From Pelomonas sp. Root1237 (GTDB lineage Bacteria > Pseudomonadota > Gammaproteobacteria > Burkholderiales > Burkholderiaceae_C): a DNA stretch of 64,000 nucleotides. Below, one piece after another: positions 29,239-36,906 of this stretch. Positions within the stretch are counted from its first letter, which is position 1; each line of letters opens with the position of its first letter. The notes under the pieces were generated by a model. It was not told where the DNA came from, searched no databases, and saw nothing but the letters and a program-made list of their open reading frames with translations. Both the position numbers and the translations under genes were made by a program. The stretch covers positions 19,528-83,527 of the forward strand of contig NZ_LMDK01000003.1 of the NCBI RefSeq assembly GCF_001425055.1. The letters are read 5' to 3'.

Positions 29239-29744
29239 TTAAAACCGTCCAAGTATCGAATGTCGCACGAATGGCTCCCGTTTGTCATATTGATATTGAT
29301 GGATATGTGCCGCTTCGATGGCGCTCATACGCGGATCTGATAAAAATCGCGCGCCTTCGGTTCGGGAACTTTAGTGAATCGTTATTTGAATTTCTATTGG
29401 ATCAAGAAGATATGACCATCCGCGGGATGGCGCTAATTTCTGTTGATTCTATTCATCGGCCGAAAGCGGCGACGGGATTGCCTAGGACTCTAGGCTTGCC
29501 AATTCTTAACCTTCTTACCAAAGACTTTTTAAACGAGGCCTATGGGCTGCGTATTGACGCGGAGGTGCCGTTTTCTGTCGGTTACGGGGACGATTTCGTT
29601 GAAGTGGATTTGGGGGGGATGGAAGAGGCTGGGCGAATAATTCAATGTGATCAAGCCGAATTTTATTTGAAATTAGAGACGCTATTGGGTGTGCGTGTAA
29701 TCGGCCTGACGGCGGAGCAAATGTTACAGATTCGACAGTTTTGA
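29235..29744 (+). CDS. Probable immunity protein for the Rhs C-terminal toxin
   Basis: Protein of 169 residues starting MIKTVQVSNVARMAPVCHID, without signal peptide or membrane segment, so cytoplasmic. I do not recognise the family. Its ATG lies inside the overlap with the Rhs stop (ATGA), which is typical for toxin-immunity coupling and fixes the start; the frame is open upstream only in antisense-like sequence. It has the low-GC composition of immunity genes: bases 29641-29700 are 22 of 60 G or C, against 37 of 60 at 28201-28260 in the Rhs core. The acidic stretch GDDFVEVDLGGMEEAG could bind a basic toxin surface. The role is inferred from position and composition only. Confidence 0.65.
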   Translation: MIKTVQVSNVARMAPVCHIDIDGYVPLRWRSYADLIKIARLRFGNFSESLFEFLLDQEDMTIRGMALISVDSIHRPKAATGLPRTLGLPILNLLTKDFLNEAYGLRIDAEVPFSVGYGDDFVEVDLGGMEEAGRIIQCDQAEFYLKLETLLGVRVIGLTAEQMLQIRQF

Positions 29745-30111
29745 TTTTCTATGTTCGAGTCGCTTACGAGTCTTGCGAATTTTTCGGAATAGAACTTGGA
29801 GCTGGGCAGATTTGAATAAGTAGTCGCAGACTTTCTGCTAGAACTCTTTCGCTCTCATGGTATTGAATTTAGGTGGCTCTTATCAAGGTTGATGTTTGAA
29901 TAGGGTGGCCTGAGGCAGGCGGCGGTGTTTACTGCTGGGAGCCGGCAGTGGGACTTTTTTAAATCGACGATGTCGGTTTACGATGCTGCATAGCATTGGC
30001 CAGGTAAAATGTTGGAGTTTTGTGAATGGAGGCCAGGCCACTTACGTGGCCGCATCCGACTCGCTGGTCGAAGCTGAAGTGCTAAAGTGGTCATTTCAAA
30101 GGTGCACTGAA
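29745..30111 (+). other. Intergenic region between immunity gene and secretion operon
   Basis: This 367-nt AT-richer stretch has no convincing gene. An open frame runs into the PilO-like gene from 29983, but its residues do not resemble that family. A small perfect hairpin GGCCAC-TTAC-GTGGCC lies at 30036-30051. The stretch is the likely site of the promoter for the secretion operon, or a remnant of a lost toxin or immunity cassette. Neither can be shown from the sequence. Confidence 0.4.
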
Positions 30112-30810
30112 ATGGCGAAAAGATTGCTTTCTATTTTTGTTAATAGAGGTAATGCGTGTTCCGCGGCGGCAATCCTAATGCCTTTGTTTTTTGGGCTTGC
30201 GATATACGTCGCGCTAACTCGCGCTGCCGATGCTATATGGGCTCAACTGCAGAGGGCGAATGATGCGGTCCCTGCAATGCGGGGACAACTGAACAGCGCC
30301 CGGTCACCGGGAGGCAGTGTCCCGTTCGTCACCCGCTTGCCTTCGATTCAGCCTTTCCCGCGCATCGCGATGCATTTGCAGGAAGCGGTCGACCGGTACG
30401 GGGTTCAGGTCGTCGGAATTTCCTCCACCCAGCAGCTGCCATCAGCGCACGCATTGGGGCGCTTGACTATCGACTTTCGCCTGCGCGGTTCATACGGTTC
30501 AGTCAAGAACGTACTGGCTGATTTGTTGACGCGGGATTCACAGTCGGCCGTTTTGCAGCGGTTGTCGATGATTCGCTCGCCCCAGCCGGGTAATGCAACT
30601 AATTTGATTTCTACAGGGAAAGCGCGCGACTTGTCCGCGTCGCCTGCTGAATCGAATGTTGACGCGCACGTTGTTGCAGTTTGGCTGACCTGCCCAAGGT
30701 CGGAAGGGGAGCGTTCTGCCCCAATGTCGGGTGAGCAGACAGATGCGCGTGCTTCTGACATTACTTACGACTGCATGGAACCAACGGCCGCTGTGCGTGG
30801 AGCGCCGTGA
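30112..30810 (+). CDS. PilO/GspM-like inner-membrane assembly protein
   Basis: Bitopic protein of 232 residues. After a short cytoplasmic end, a hydrophobic helix (SAAAILMPLFFGLAIYVALT) is followed by a short coiled coil. A ferredoxin-like periplasmic domain comes next (about 80-165: HLQEAVDRYGVQVVGISS, LTIDFRLRGSYGSVKNVL), as in GspM/PilO. The remaining 60 residues are a polar tail. The start was chosen for AAAGGTG seven nt upstream. The stop overlaps the GTG of the PilP-like gene (GTGA). In type II secretion and type IV pili this protein forms the inner-membrane platform with PilN/GspL. Confidence 0.75.
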   Translation: MAKRLLSIFVNRGNACSAAAILMPLFFGLAIYVALTRAADAIWAQLQRANDAVPAMRGQLNSARSPGGSVPFVTRLPSIQPFPRIAMHLQEAVDRYGVQVVGISSTQQLPSAHALGRLTIDFRLRGSYGSVKNVLADLLTRDSQSAVLQRLSMIRSPQPGNATNLISTGKARDLSASPAESNVDAHVVAVWLTCPRSEGERSAPMSGEQTDARASDITYDCMEPTAAVRGAP

Positions 30811-31427
30811 CGGCCAGGACGATGGCAAAACGATCGCTGATATCGCTGGCTGGCGGGTTCAGCCGGGTGCGCCCAGGTTTGCGCTGGGCATTGGGCCTGT
30901 CTGCCGTGGCATCGCTGGGGGCCTTGGTGTACTCGGCTGATCCAGCGGTTGAGGCTGTGGCGGTTCCATCGAGCGCCGGCCGTACGGCTTCGGAAGCGCC
31001 CGGAATCGCCCCCAAAACAGGCATTGCGGTTCAGCGTTCGGCAATCGCACTGCCGACGCGCTTGCCGGAATTTCCACTAGAGGCCGCAGAGCGCGACCCG
31101 TTTGCCACCTTGCCCGCGGCTGGCATTGCGGTGCCTCAGCCGCCTCCGGCAGCGTTGCCGCTTCCCACTGCTGCAGCGCCGCCATCGCCCCCTCAAGCCC
31201 CTGCGCTGGACTATCGATATCTCGGACGCATGCTCGATCCCGATGGACACCAGAAAATCTATCTCGCCCGCCAGAACAAAGACGTCCTTGTCGAGCCGGG
31301 CATGGTGCTGGAGGAGGGCTATCGCGTCGAGGCGATCACCGACGATGAGATTCGTCTTCTGCACGAGGCGTTGCAACAGCGCGCCGTGATTCGCATTCCG
31401 CCCCCGCCCCCGCCGCCGTCGCCTTGA
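30807..31427 (+). CDS. PilP/GspC-like protein
   Basis: Protein of 206 residues with one membrane helix near residues 25-43 (WALGLSAVASLGALVYSA). A Pro/Ala-rich spacer follows, with the ERDPFA motif found in GspC- and PilP-type proteins. A small beta domain at about 135-195 (LDYRYLGRMLDPDGHQKIYLARQNKDVLVEPGM read in two parts, then GYRVEAITDDEIRL) resembles the homology-region domain that binds the N0 domain of secretins. It ends with a polyproline tail. The GTG start overlaps the previous stop. It probably links the inner-membrane platform to the secretin encoded next. Confidence 0.72.
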   Translation: MTARTMAKRSLISLAGGFSRVRPGLRWALGLSAVASLGALVYSADPAVEAVAVPSSAGRTASEAPGIAPKTGIAVQRSAIALPTRLPEFPLEAAERDPFATLPAAGIAVPQPPPAALPLPTAAAPPSPPQAPALDYRYLGRMLDPDGHQKIYLARQNKDVLVEPGMVLEEGYRVEAITDDEIRLLHEALQQRAVIRIPPPPPPPSP

Positions 31428-31451
31428 TCCGCCTGTTCGCTTGCCTTCTTG

Positions 31452-33782
31452 ATGTTCCACCGACACAACCGCAGCCCTCGTTGCCAGCGCCATCCCGCCT
31501 GCTTTGCCAGCGCTCTTGCTGCGCTCCTTGTTCTTGGGGGATGCGCCGAGAGCCGCATCCGCAGCGAATCAAGCAAAGCGTTGGTCAGCGGCCAATACAA
31601 GCAGGCGGTCGTTGCATTGGAGGAGGGCGTCAAGGAGCATCCCGATAGCACGTCGCTGCGCAGCGCCTTGCTGCAGGCGCGCGCTGAAGCGCAGGCACAG
31701 CTCATCTCGAAGGCCGTCTCCCAGCGCGTAAACGGCCAGTACGACGCCGCGGCCGCAACGTTGCGGGAAGCACTGGCGCTCGACCCGGGCAATGCACGCC
31801 TGCAGTCGTTGCTTGGCGACCTTGACCAGGAGCGCAAGAGCGCGGCCGACCTGGCCGCTGCTCAGCAATGGGCGGATGCCCGGCAACCCGACCGGGCACT
31901 GCGCGCGCTTGAACAAGCGCTGAAGGACAACCCGCGCCATGCCGGCCTGCAGGAACTGCAGCGCCGGTTGCTTGGCGAGCAGCGCAACGCGCAGGTGCAG
32001 GCCTTGAACAGCGGGCTGGCCGAATCCCGCCCGATCTCGCTGGATTTTCGTGACGCCAGCTTGCGGACGGTGCTTGACGTGGTGACCCGCCACAGCGGCG
32101 TCAACTTCGTGCTGGACCGCGATGTGCGTGCCGAAACTCGTGTGACGGTACTGCTGCGCCAGGCGCGCGTGGACGATGCGCTGGACCTGATCACCTCCAG
32201 CAACCAGCTTGCGAAGAAGGTCGTCGACGCGCGCACCGTCGTCATCTATCCGAACACGCCGGAGAAGCAGCGGGAGTACCAGGAGCAGCTGGTGCGCGTC
32301 TTCAACCTCTCGAACAGCGACCCCAAGGGCGCCGCCGCCTTCCTCAAGGCGATGCTGAAAATCCGCGAACCGTTCATCGACGAGCGCACCAACATGCTGG
32401 CGCTGCGCGATTCGCCCGAGAACATCCAACTGGCCGAGCGGTTGCTGGCCGTCTACGACAGCGCCGAGCCCGAGGTGCTGCTGGAGCTCGAAGTTCTGGA
32501 GGTGAATGCGACGCGCCTGACCGAGCTGGGAGTGAAGTTCCCAAACTCCTTCTCACTTTCACCGCTGGCGCCGAGCGGCACGACACAGTTGACGGTGGCC
32601 AATCTCGACAACATCGGCCGGGACCGCATCGGCGTCGGCATCGGCAACCTGCTGGTCAACCTCCGACGCGAGGTGGGCGACACGTCCACATTGGCCAACC
32701 CGAAGCTGCGCGTGCGCAACAAGGAGCGTGCCAAGATCCTCATCGGCGACAAGATCCCGATCGTCTCCACGACCAGTGGTACTGGCGGCTTCGTGTCCGA
32801 GAACATCAGCTACCTCGACGTGGGCCTCAAGCTTGATGTGGAGCCCACCGTATTCGCCGACGACGAGGTTGCCATCAAGGTGAGCCTGGAAGTCAGCTCG
32901 CTGGGCAGTTCCATCAAGACGTCTGCCGGGTCGATTGCGTACCAGATTGGCACTCGCAATGCTTCGACCCTGCTGCGTCTGCGTGATGGCGAGACTCAAC
33001 TGCTTGCGGGGCTCATCAGCCGCGACGAGCGCTCCATCGCCAGCCGCATTCCCGGCCTCGGCGACCTGCCATTGCTGGGGCGCTTGTTCTCCAGCCAGCT
33101 CGACGACGGCAAGCGCTCTGAGTTGCTCCTGGCGATCACGCCGCATGTGTTGCGCAACGTCAAGCGGCTCAATGCCAGCGAAGCGGAACTCTGGGTCGGC
33201 ACCGACGCAGCGCCCAAGTTGCGCCCCGTGGGTGGGCTGCAGTTCAGCGCACAGCCACCGGCTGCTGGGCCGCCGGCTGGCGCCTTGCCGGCGGCTGCGG
33301 GTACTGCTGCCGCGCCGGCGAAGTTGCAGGGTGGTGCCGCAGAGAACCTGGCGCCCGTATCACCCGCGCCGTTCAAGGGCCCTGGCAGCTTGACGCTTTC
33401 TGCGCCCGCATCGGCCCAAATCGGCGAGACGGTCGAGGTGCGTCTCGGTGTGCGCGATGCGCCTCTGCGTGGGTTGATGACCGAGTTGCAGTTCGATGCC
33501 GAAAAGCTGGCGTTGATGGAAGCTGAGGAGGACGACTATTTCCGCCAAGGCAATGCGGTCACCAGTTTCGGCAAGCGGGTCGAGCCCGGTCGCGTGAACC
33601 TCAGCGTGCTGCGCAATCAGGCGTCGGCGACCGAGGGCGCTGGCAACGTGTTCAAGCTGCGCTTCAAGCTGTTGTTGGCAGGCCGCGCCGATGTACGTGT
33701 GGCCTCGGTTCAGCCGGTCTGGACCGAGCCGTCTGCTGACAAGCCTGCCTTGCCAGCCCCAGCCGTCATCGAGGTCAAGTGA
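31452..33782 (+). CDS. Secretin lipoprotein with N-terminal TPR region and C-terminal cohesin-like domain (GspD/PilQ-like)
   Basis: Outer-membrane channel protein of 776 residues. A lipobox (LALGGC read as LVLGGC, Cys31) predicts lipidation. Residues 35-170 form TPR-like helices (SGQYKQAVVALEEGVKEHP, NGQYDAAAATLREALALDP). An STN/N0-like domain (ISLDFRDASLRTVLDVVTRH) and an N1 domain follow. The secretin core (about 350-575) includes ANPKLRVRNKERAKILIGDKIP (in parts) and RIPGLGDLPLLGRLFS. After a Pro/Ala linker, residues 635-770 form a cohesin-like beta domain (GSLTLSAPASAQIGETVEV, GLMTELQFDAEKLAL). This architecture is known from atypical type II-like systems. The ATG directly follows an in-frame TTG; no strong ribosome-binding site helps choose between them. 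Confidence 0.9.
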   Translation: MFHRHNRSPRCQRHPACFASALAALLVLGGCAESRIRSESSKALVSGQYKQAVVALEEGVKEHPDSTSLRSALLQARAEAQAQLISKAVSQRVNGQYDAAAATLREALALDPGNARLQSLLGDLDQERKSAADLAAAQQWADARQPDRALRALEQALKDNPRHAGLQELQRRLLGEQRNAQVQALNSGLAESRPISLDFRDASLRTVLDVVTRHSGVNFVLDRDVRAETRVTVLLRQARVDDALDLITSSNQLAKKVVDARTVVIYPNTPEKQREYQEQLVRVFNLSNSDPKGAAAFLKAMLKIREPFIDERTNMLALRDSPENIQLAERLLAVYDSAEPEVLLELEVLEVNATRLTELGVKFPNSFSLSPLAPSGTTQLTVANLDNIGRDRIGVGIGNLLVNLRREVGDTSTLANPKLRVRNKERAKILIGDKIPIVSTTSGTGGFVSENISYLDVGLKLDVEPTVFADDEVAIKVSLEVSSLGSSIKTSAGSIAYQIGTRNASTLLRLRDGETQLLAGLISRDERSIASRIPGLGDLPLLGRLFSSQLDDGKRSELLLAITPHVLRNVKRLNASEAELWVGTDAAPKLRPVGGLQFSAQPPAAGPPAGALPAAAGTAAAPAKLQGGAAENLAPVSPAPFKGPGSLTLSAPASAQIGETVEVRLGVRDAPLRGLMTELQFDAEKLALMEAEEDDYFRQGNAVTSFGKRVEPGRVNLSVLRNQASATEGAGNVFKLRFKLLLAGRADVRVASVQPVWTEPSADKPALPAPAVIEVK

Positions 33783-34303
33783 CCATGCGGCCGTGGCGCG
33801 CCCGCAGTCCTGCGCGTGCAGCTTGCCGCGCGAGACGAGGGCACGGCTTCACGTTGATAGAGCTGCTGGTTTGCCTGGCCATCCTCGGGCTGCTCGCTTC
33901 GATGGCTATGCCGATGGCGGAGATGGCCTGGCAGCGCGAGAAGGAGCGTGAACTCAAGCGAGCACTCTGGGAGATTCGCGATGCACTGGATGTGTACCGG
34001 TCCGCACGTGAGTCCGGCGCGGTGCTTGGGCCAGCAGACCAAGCCCCTTACCCATCCACGCTGCGGGAGCTCACGCTCGAAGTTCCAGATGCCCGAGCCG
34101 ACCGGCAGGGGCAGACGCTGCGGTTCCTGCGAAGCGTCCCGCGAGATCCGTTCGCCGATCCGGCCCTGCCCGCCGAACAGACCTGGGGACTGCGTGGCTA
34201 TCAATCCGAGGCTGAAGACCCGCGGCCAGGGCGCGAGGTCTACGACGTGCATTCGCGATCGGGCCTGGTGGGCCTCAACGGCATCCCGCTCAAGGCTTGG
34301 TGA
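33779..34303 (+). CDS. Type II secretion pseudopilin (GspG-like) 1
   Basis: Pseudopilin of 174 residues. A basic leader ends in the prepilin cleavage site G-FTLIELLVCLAILGLLAS, with phenylalanine at +1 and glutamate at +5. A long alpha-helix (EKERELKRALWEIRDALDVY) follows, then a small C-terminal domain (VPRDPFADPALP, QTWGLRGYQSE, VYDVHS) like GspG. The GTG start overlaps the secretin stop (GTGA); an ATG two codons later is equally possible. The prepilin peptidase needed for processing is not encoded in the window. Confidence 0.88.
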   Translation: MTMRPWRARSPARAACRARRGHGFTLIELLVCLAILGLLASMAMPMAEMAWQREKERELKRALWEIRDALDVYRSARESGAVLGPADQAPYPSTLRELTLEVPDARADRQGQTLRFLRSVPRDPFADPALPAEQTWGLRGYQSEAEDPRPGREVYDVHSRSGLVGLNGIPLKAW

Positions 34304-34731
34304 CGATAGCCATGGGCGTAGCAAAGCATCGGCGTGGCAAAGCGAAGGTCGTGATCGGTCGACACGGGTTCACCGTGATTGAGCTTTTGGTCGTCCTGGC
34401 GGTCATGGCGTTGTTGTTGAGCGTGGCCGCGCCGCGCTACGTTCAGCACGTCGATCGCGCTCGCGAAACAACGCTGCGTCATGACTTGTATGCCATGCGC
34501 GACGCGATTGACAAGTTCTGTGCCGACCAGGGGCGCTATCCGAAGGATCTGTCTGAGCTCGTGCAGCGCCGCTACTTGCGTGACATTCCCGTGGATCCAC
34601 TGACAGAGCGACGGGATACATGGACCGTCGTGCCAGGCCGTACCGGTAGCGCCGTGGAAGACGGTGTGGCGGATGTGCACAGCGGTGCGCGCGCGACTGC
34701 GCTGGACGGGAGCAGTTATGCGTCCTGGTGA
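34300..34731 (+). CDS. Type II secretion pseudopilin (GspG-like) 2
   Basis: Pseudopilin of 143 residues with cleavage site G-FTVIELLVVLAVMALLLS (Glu at +5), helix (RARETTLRHDLYAMRDAIDKF) and a compact C-terminal domain (CADQGRYPKDLSELVQR, DIPVDPLT, GVADVHSG). The GTG start lies in the GTGA overlap with the previous stop. It shares the ending DVHSG with pseudopilin 1, so the two probably arose by duplication. It overlaps the start of the next gene by 14 nt. Confidence 0.88.
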   Translation: MTIAMGVAKHRRGKAKVVIGRHGFTVIELLVVLAVMALLLSVAAPRYVQHVDRARETTLRHDLYAMRDAIDKFCADQGRYPKDLSELVQRRYLRDIPVDPLTERRDTWTVVPGRTGSAVEDGVADVHSGARATALDGSSYASW

Positions 34732-35188
34732 ACGGCCGCCACGAGGTTACGGACTGGTGGCGATGCTGCTACTGGTGGCGTTGACGGCAGCGGGCCTGTC
34801 GACGGTGGCGCAGTCTTGGGCGGAGTCGGCGCGACGCGACAAGGAACAACAGCTGCTGCGCATCGGGGCGCTGTACGTGCATGCGCTGGAGGACTACCGC
34901 CGCAAGTCCCCCGGTACCGAAAAGGTATTGCCGATGGAACTGGAGGAACTCGTGATGGACCGACGCTTCGTCGGCACGGTGCGGCACATCCGTCGGCTGT
35001 ACCCAGACCCTGTTGGCACCGATGGTCGCTGGGGCGTCATACGTGGTGACAATGGCCGCATTCAGGGCGTTCACAGCCTCAGCGCCGACGAGCCTTTGAT
35101 CGGCGCCAGCATCGAACGCCCGGGATTGCAGTTGCCCGCTGCCCGCCGCTATGCCGACTGGCGATTCGTCGTGGATTCAAAGCGATGA
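34718..35188 (+). CDS. Minor pseudopilin lacking Glu5 (possible GspK-like tip)
   Basis: Protein of 156 residues with an N-terminal hydrophobic helix (GYGLVAMLLLVALTAAGLST) after a short basic leader, then WAESARRDKEQQLLRIG and a small C-terminal domain resembling the pseudopilins on both sides (YRRKSPGTEKVLPMELEEL, YPDPVGTDGRWGVI). If cleaved after the glycine, position +5 is alanine rather than glutamate. Among pseudopilins GspK is the one that lacks Glu5 and caps the pilus tip, so a tip role is plausible, but the domain is much shorter than GspK. Confidence 0.75.
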   Translation: MRPGERPPRGYGLVAMLLLVALTAAGLSTVAQSWAESARRDKEQQLLRIGALYVHALEDYRRKSPGTEKVLPMELEELVMDRRFVGTVRHIRRLYPDPVGTDGRWGVIRGDNGRIQGVHSLSADEPLIGASIERPGLQLPAARRYADWRFVVDSKR

Positions 35189-35649
35189 CTGCAATTGGCA
35201 GAGGCGGAGTAACGGCCGGCGTCTTCGTACGCTCACGCCCGCGCTACGTGCTCGGGTTCACGCTGCTCGAACTGTTGATCGTCATGGTGATCATCGGGCT
35301 GCTGATGGGTATCGTCGGGCCTCGTTTCATCGGGCAGATCTCGCGTTCAGAGGCTACAACTGCGCGGGCGCAGATCGATGCACTGGACAAGGCGTTGCAG
35401 GCGTTTCGCCTCGACCTGGGCCGGTATCCAAGTTCATCAGAAGGATTGCGTGCGCTGATCGAAGACGCCTCAGGCGACAAGCGCTGGCGGGGGCCATACC
35501 TGGCCAAGGGGCTGCCCGTGGATCCTTGGGGAATGCCGTATCGCTATCACTCGCCATCAGCGTACGCTGGCAGGGACTACGACCTGGTGAGTTTTGGGCG
35601 TGATCGTGCGCCTGGCGGCGTCGGCGACGACGGCGACGTTCAGCTGTGA
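35185..35649 (+). CDS. gspG: Major pseudopilin GspG
   Basis: Major pseudopilin of 154 residues. The cleavage site is G-FTLLELLIVMVIIGLLMG with Glu at +5. The body has the classical GspG features: RYPSSSEGLRALIEDAS, KRWRGPYLAKGLPVDPWGMP (in parts), a YRYHSP strand and a C-terminal calcium-site loop region (YDLVSFGRDRAPGGVGDDGDVQL read in two parts). The ATG overlaps the previous stop codon (ATGA). It is the closest match to canonical GspG among the four pseudopilins here and presumably forms the fibre. Confidence 0.93.
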   Translation: MTAIGRGGVTAGVFVRSRPRYVLGFTLLELLIVMVIIGLLMGIVGPRFIGQISRSEATTARAQIDALDKALQAFRLDLGRYPSSSEGLRALIEDASGDKRWRGPYLAKGLPVDPWGMPYRYHSPSAYAGRDYDLVSFGRDRAPGGVGDDGDVQL

Positions 35650-35674
35650 CACCCGCACATCCTGGCCCACCGAG

Positions 35675-36880
35675 ATGAAATTCCGCGTCCGCGTTCTGGA
35701 TCCAGTGCTCATGTCCATCAGCGAGACGCTGGTAGAGGCGCCGTCGAAAGAAGCGCTAGGCAGTCAACTGGCTGATGGCCGCCGGATCATTGCGGTGGTC
35801 CCTTTGCGCGATGGTTTGCCGAGCATGACATCTGCGCGTGGTTCCCCGGGACGGGCGCTGGATGTCGCTTGGTGGTGCCGAGAGTTGATGACGCTACTCA
35901 AGGCGGGCATGACCGTGGTCGAGGCAATTGAAACCCTGCATGTCCAATCGACGGGTGATGTGGCTCGCGCAAGCGTCCAGCAGGGTTTGCTTGAGCAGTT
36001 GCATCAAGGCAAGCCGCTGTCGGCGGCGATGGAGTCGTTGAACCGTTTTCCCATGGTGCTGATCGCCAGCGTCCGCGCTAGCGAGCGCAGCAGTTCGCTG
36101 CAAGAGGCGTTGGCCAACTATCTGCGCTATCACGACATGCTTGATGCCTTGCGCAAGAAGGTCGTGAGCGCGGCGATCTATCCCGCGTTGGTGCTCGGTC
36201 TTGGCCTGCTGGTCTGCACCTTCCTGGTAATGGTGGTGCTGCCACGCTTCGCTGCCATGTATGCGGATGTGCGCGGTGACATGGGATGGTCGACCCAGGT
36301 GCTTGTCACTGCCAGTGGCTTTGTGCATCAACATCGACCAGCCTTGTTGATCGCTCTGGCGCTCACCGCAGCGGCGGCCATCATGGCTTGGCGCCGTGGC
36401 GCCATCCAGCACGTGGCGCTGCGCTTCGTCAGGGCCGTGCCACCGGTCGGCCGCGCATTGCGGGAGTTCCGAATGGCGAAGTTCTATCACGCGGTCACTG
36501 TGATGTTCCGCGGGGGGTATCCGCTGGATGAAGCCCTGAGGCGCTGCGAAGGCCTTGCACTAGGAGACGACGTTGATGCGGCCATGCGTGCTGCCCATGA
36601 CGCCTTGACGCAGGGAGCACGGGTGTCCACCGCGTTTGCTGATGCTGGGCTGACTGACACGGTGACCCGACGCCTGCTTGCCGTCGGGGAGCGCTCCGGC
36701 CACTTCGACCAAGTGCTTCAGACGATCGCCGAACGCCACGCTGACAATTTCGCGCTGTTCATGGATCGCGCCACGCGCATCGTTGAGCCGTTGATGCTCT
36801 TGTCTGTTGCATTGCTCGTGGGTGGCATCGTGGTATTGATGTATCTGCCAATCTTCGACATCGCTAGCAGCATCCGCTGA
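35675..36880 (+). CDS. gspF: Inner-membrane platform protein GspF
   Basis: Polytopic inner-membrane protein of 401 residues with the two T2SSF domains of GspF/PilC. The first (about 65-195) contains WWCRELMTLLKAGMTVVEAI and ASVRASERSSSLQEALANYL. The second (about 265-395) contains FYHAVTVMFRGGYPLDEALR and RRLLAVGERSGHFDQVL, with membrane helices at about 167-190, 215-232 and 370-393. The start is ATG at MKFRVRVLD, 25 nt after gspG; a longer in-frame start inside gspG is unlikely. It should bind the GspE ATPase encoded next. Confidence 0.93.
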   Translation: MKFRVRVLDPVLMSISETLVEAPSKEALGSQLADGRRIIAVVPLRDGLPSMTSARGSPGRALDVAWWCRELMTLLKAGMTVVEAIETLHVQSTGDVARASVQQGLLEQLHQGKPLSAAMESLNRFPMVLIASVRASERSSSLQEALANYLRYHDMLDALRKKVVSAAIYPALVLGLGLLVCTFLVMVVLPRFAAMYADVRGDMGWSTQVLVTASGFVHQHRPALLIALALTAAAAIMAWRRGAIQHVALRFVRAVPPVGRALREFRMAKFYHAVTVMFRGGYPLDEALRRCEGLALGDDVDAAMRAAHDALTQGARVSTAFADAGLTDTVTRRLLAVGERSGHFDQVLQTIAERHADNFALFMDRATRIVEPLMLLSVALLVGGIVVLMYLPIFDIASSIR

Positions 36881-36906
36881 CTCGGCCTTCCGATAGACCT
36901 GTTTTG

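Noticed and set aside
29983..30111. N-terminal extension of the PilO-like protein
   Set aside because: The 43 extra residues do not look like the family; the ATG at 30112 has a ribosome-binding site and puts the membrane helix near the N-terminus as expected.
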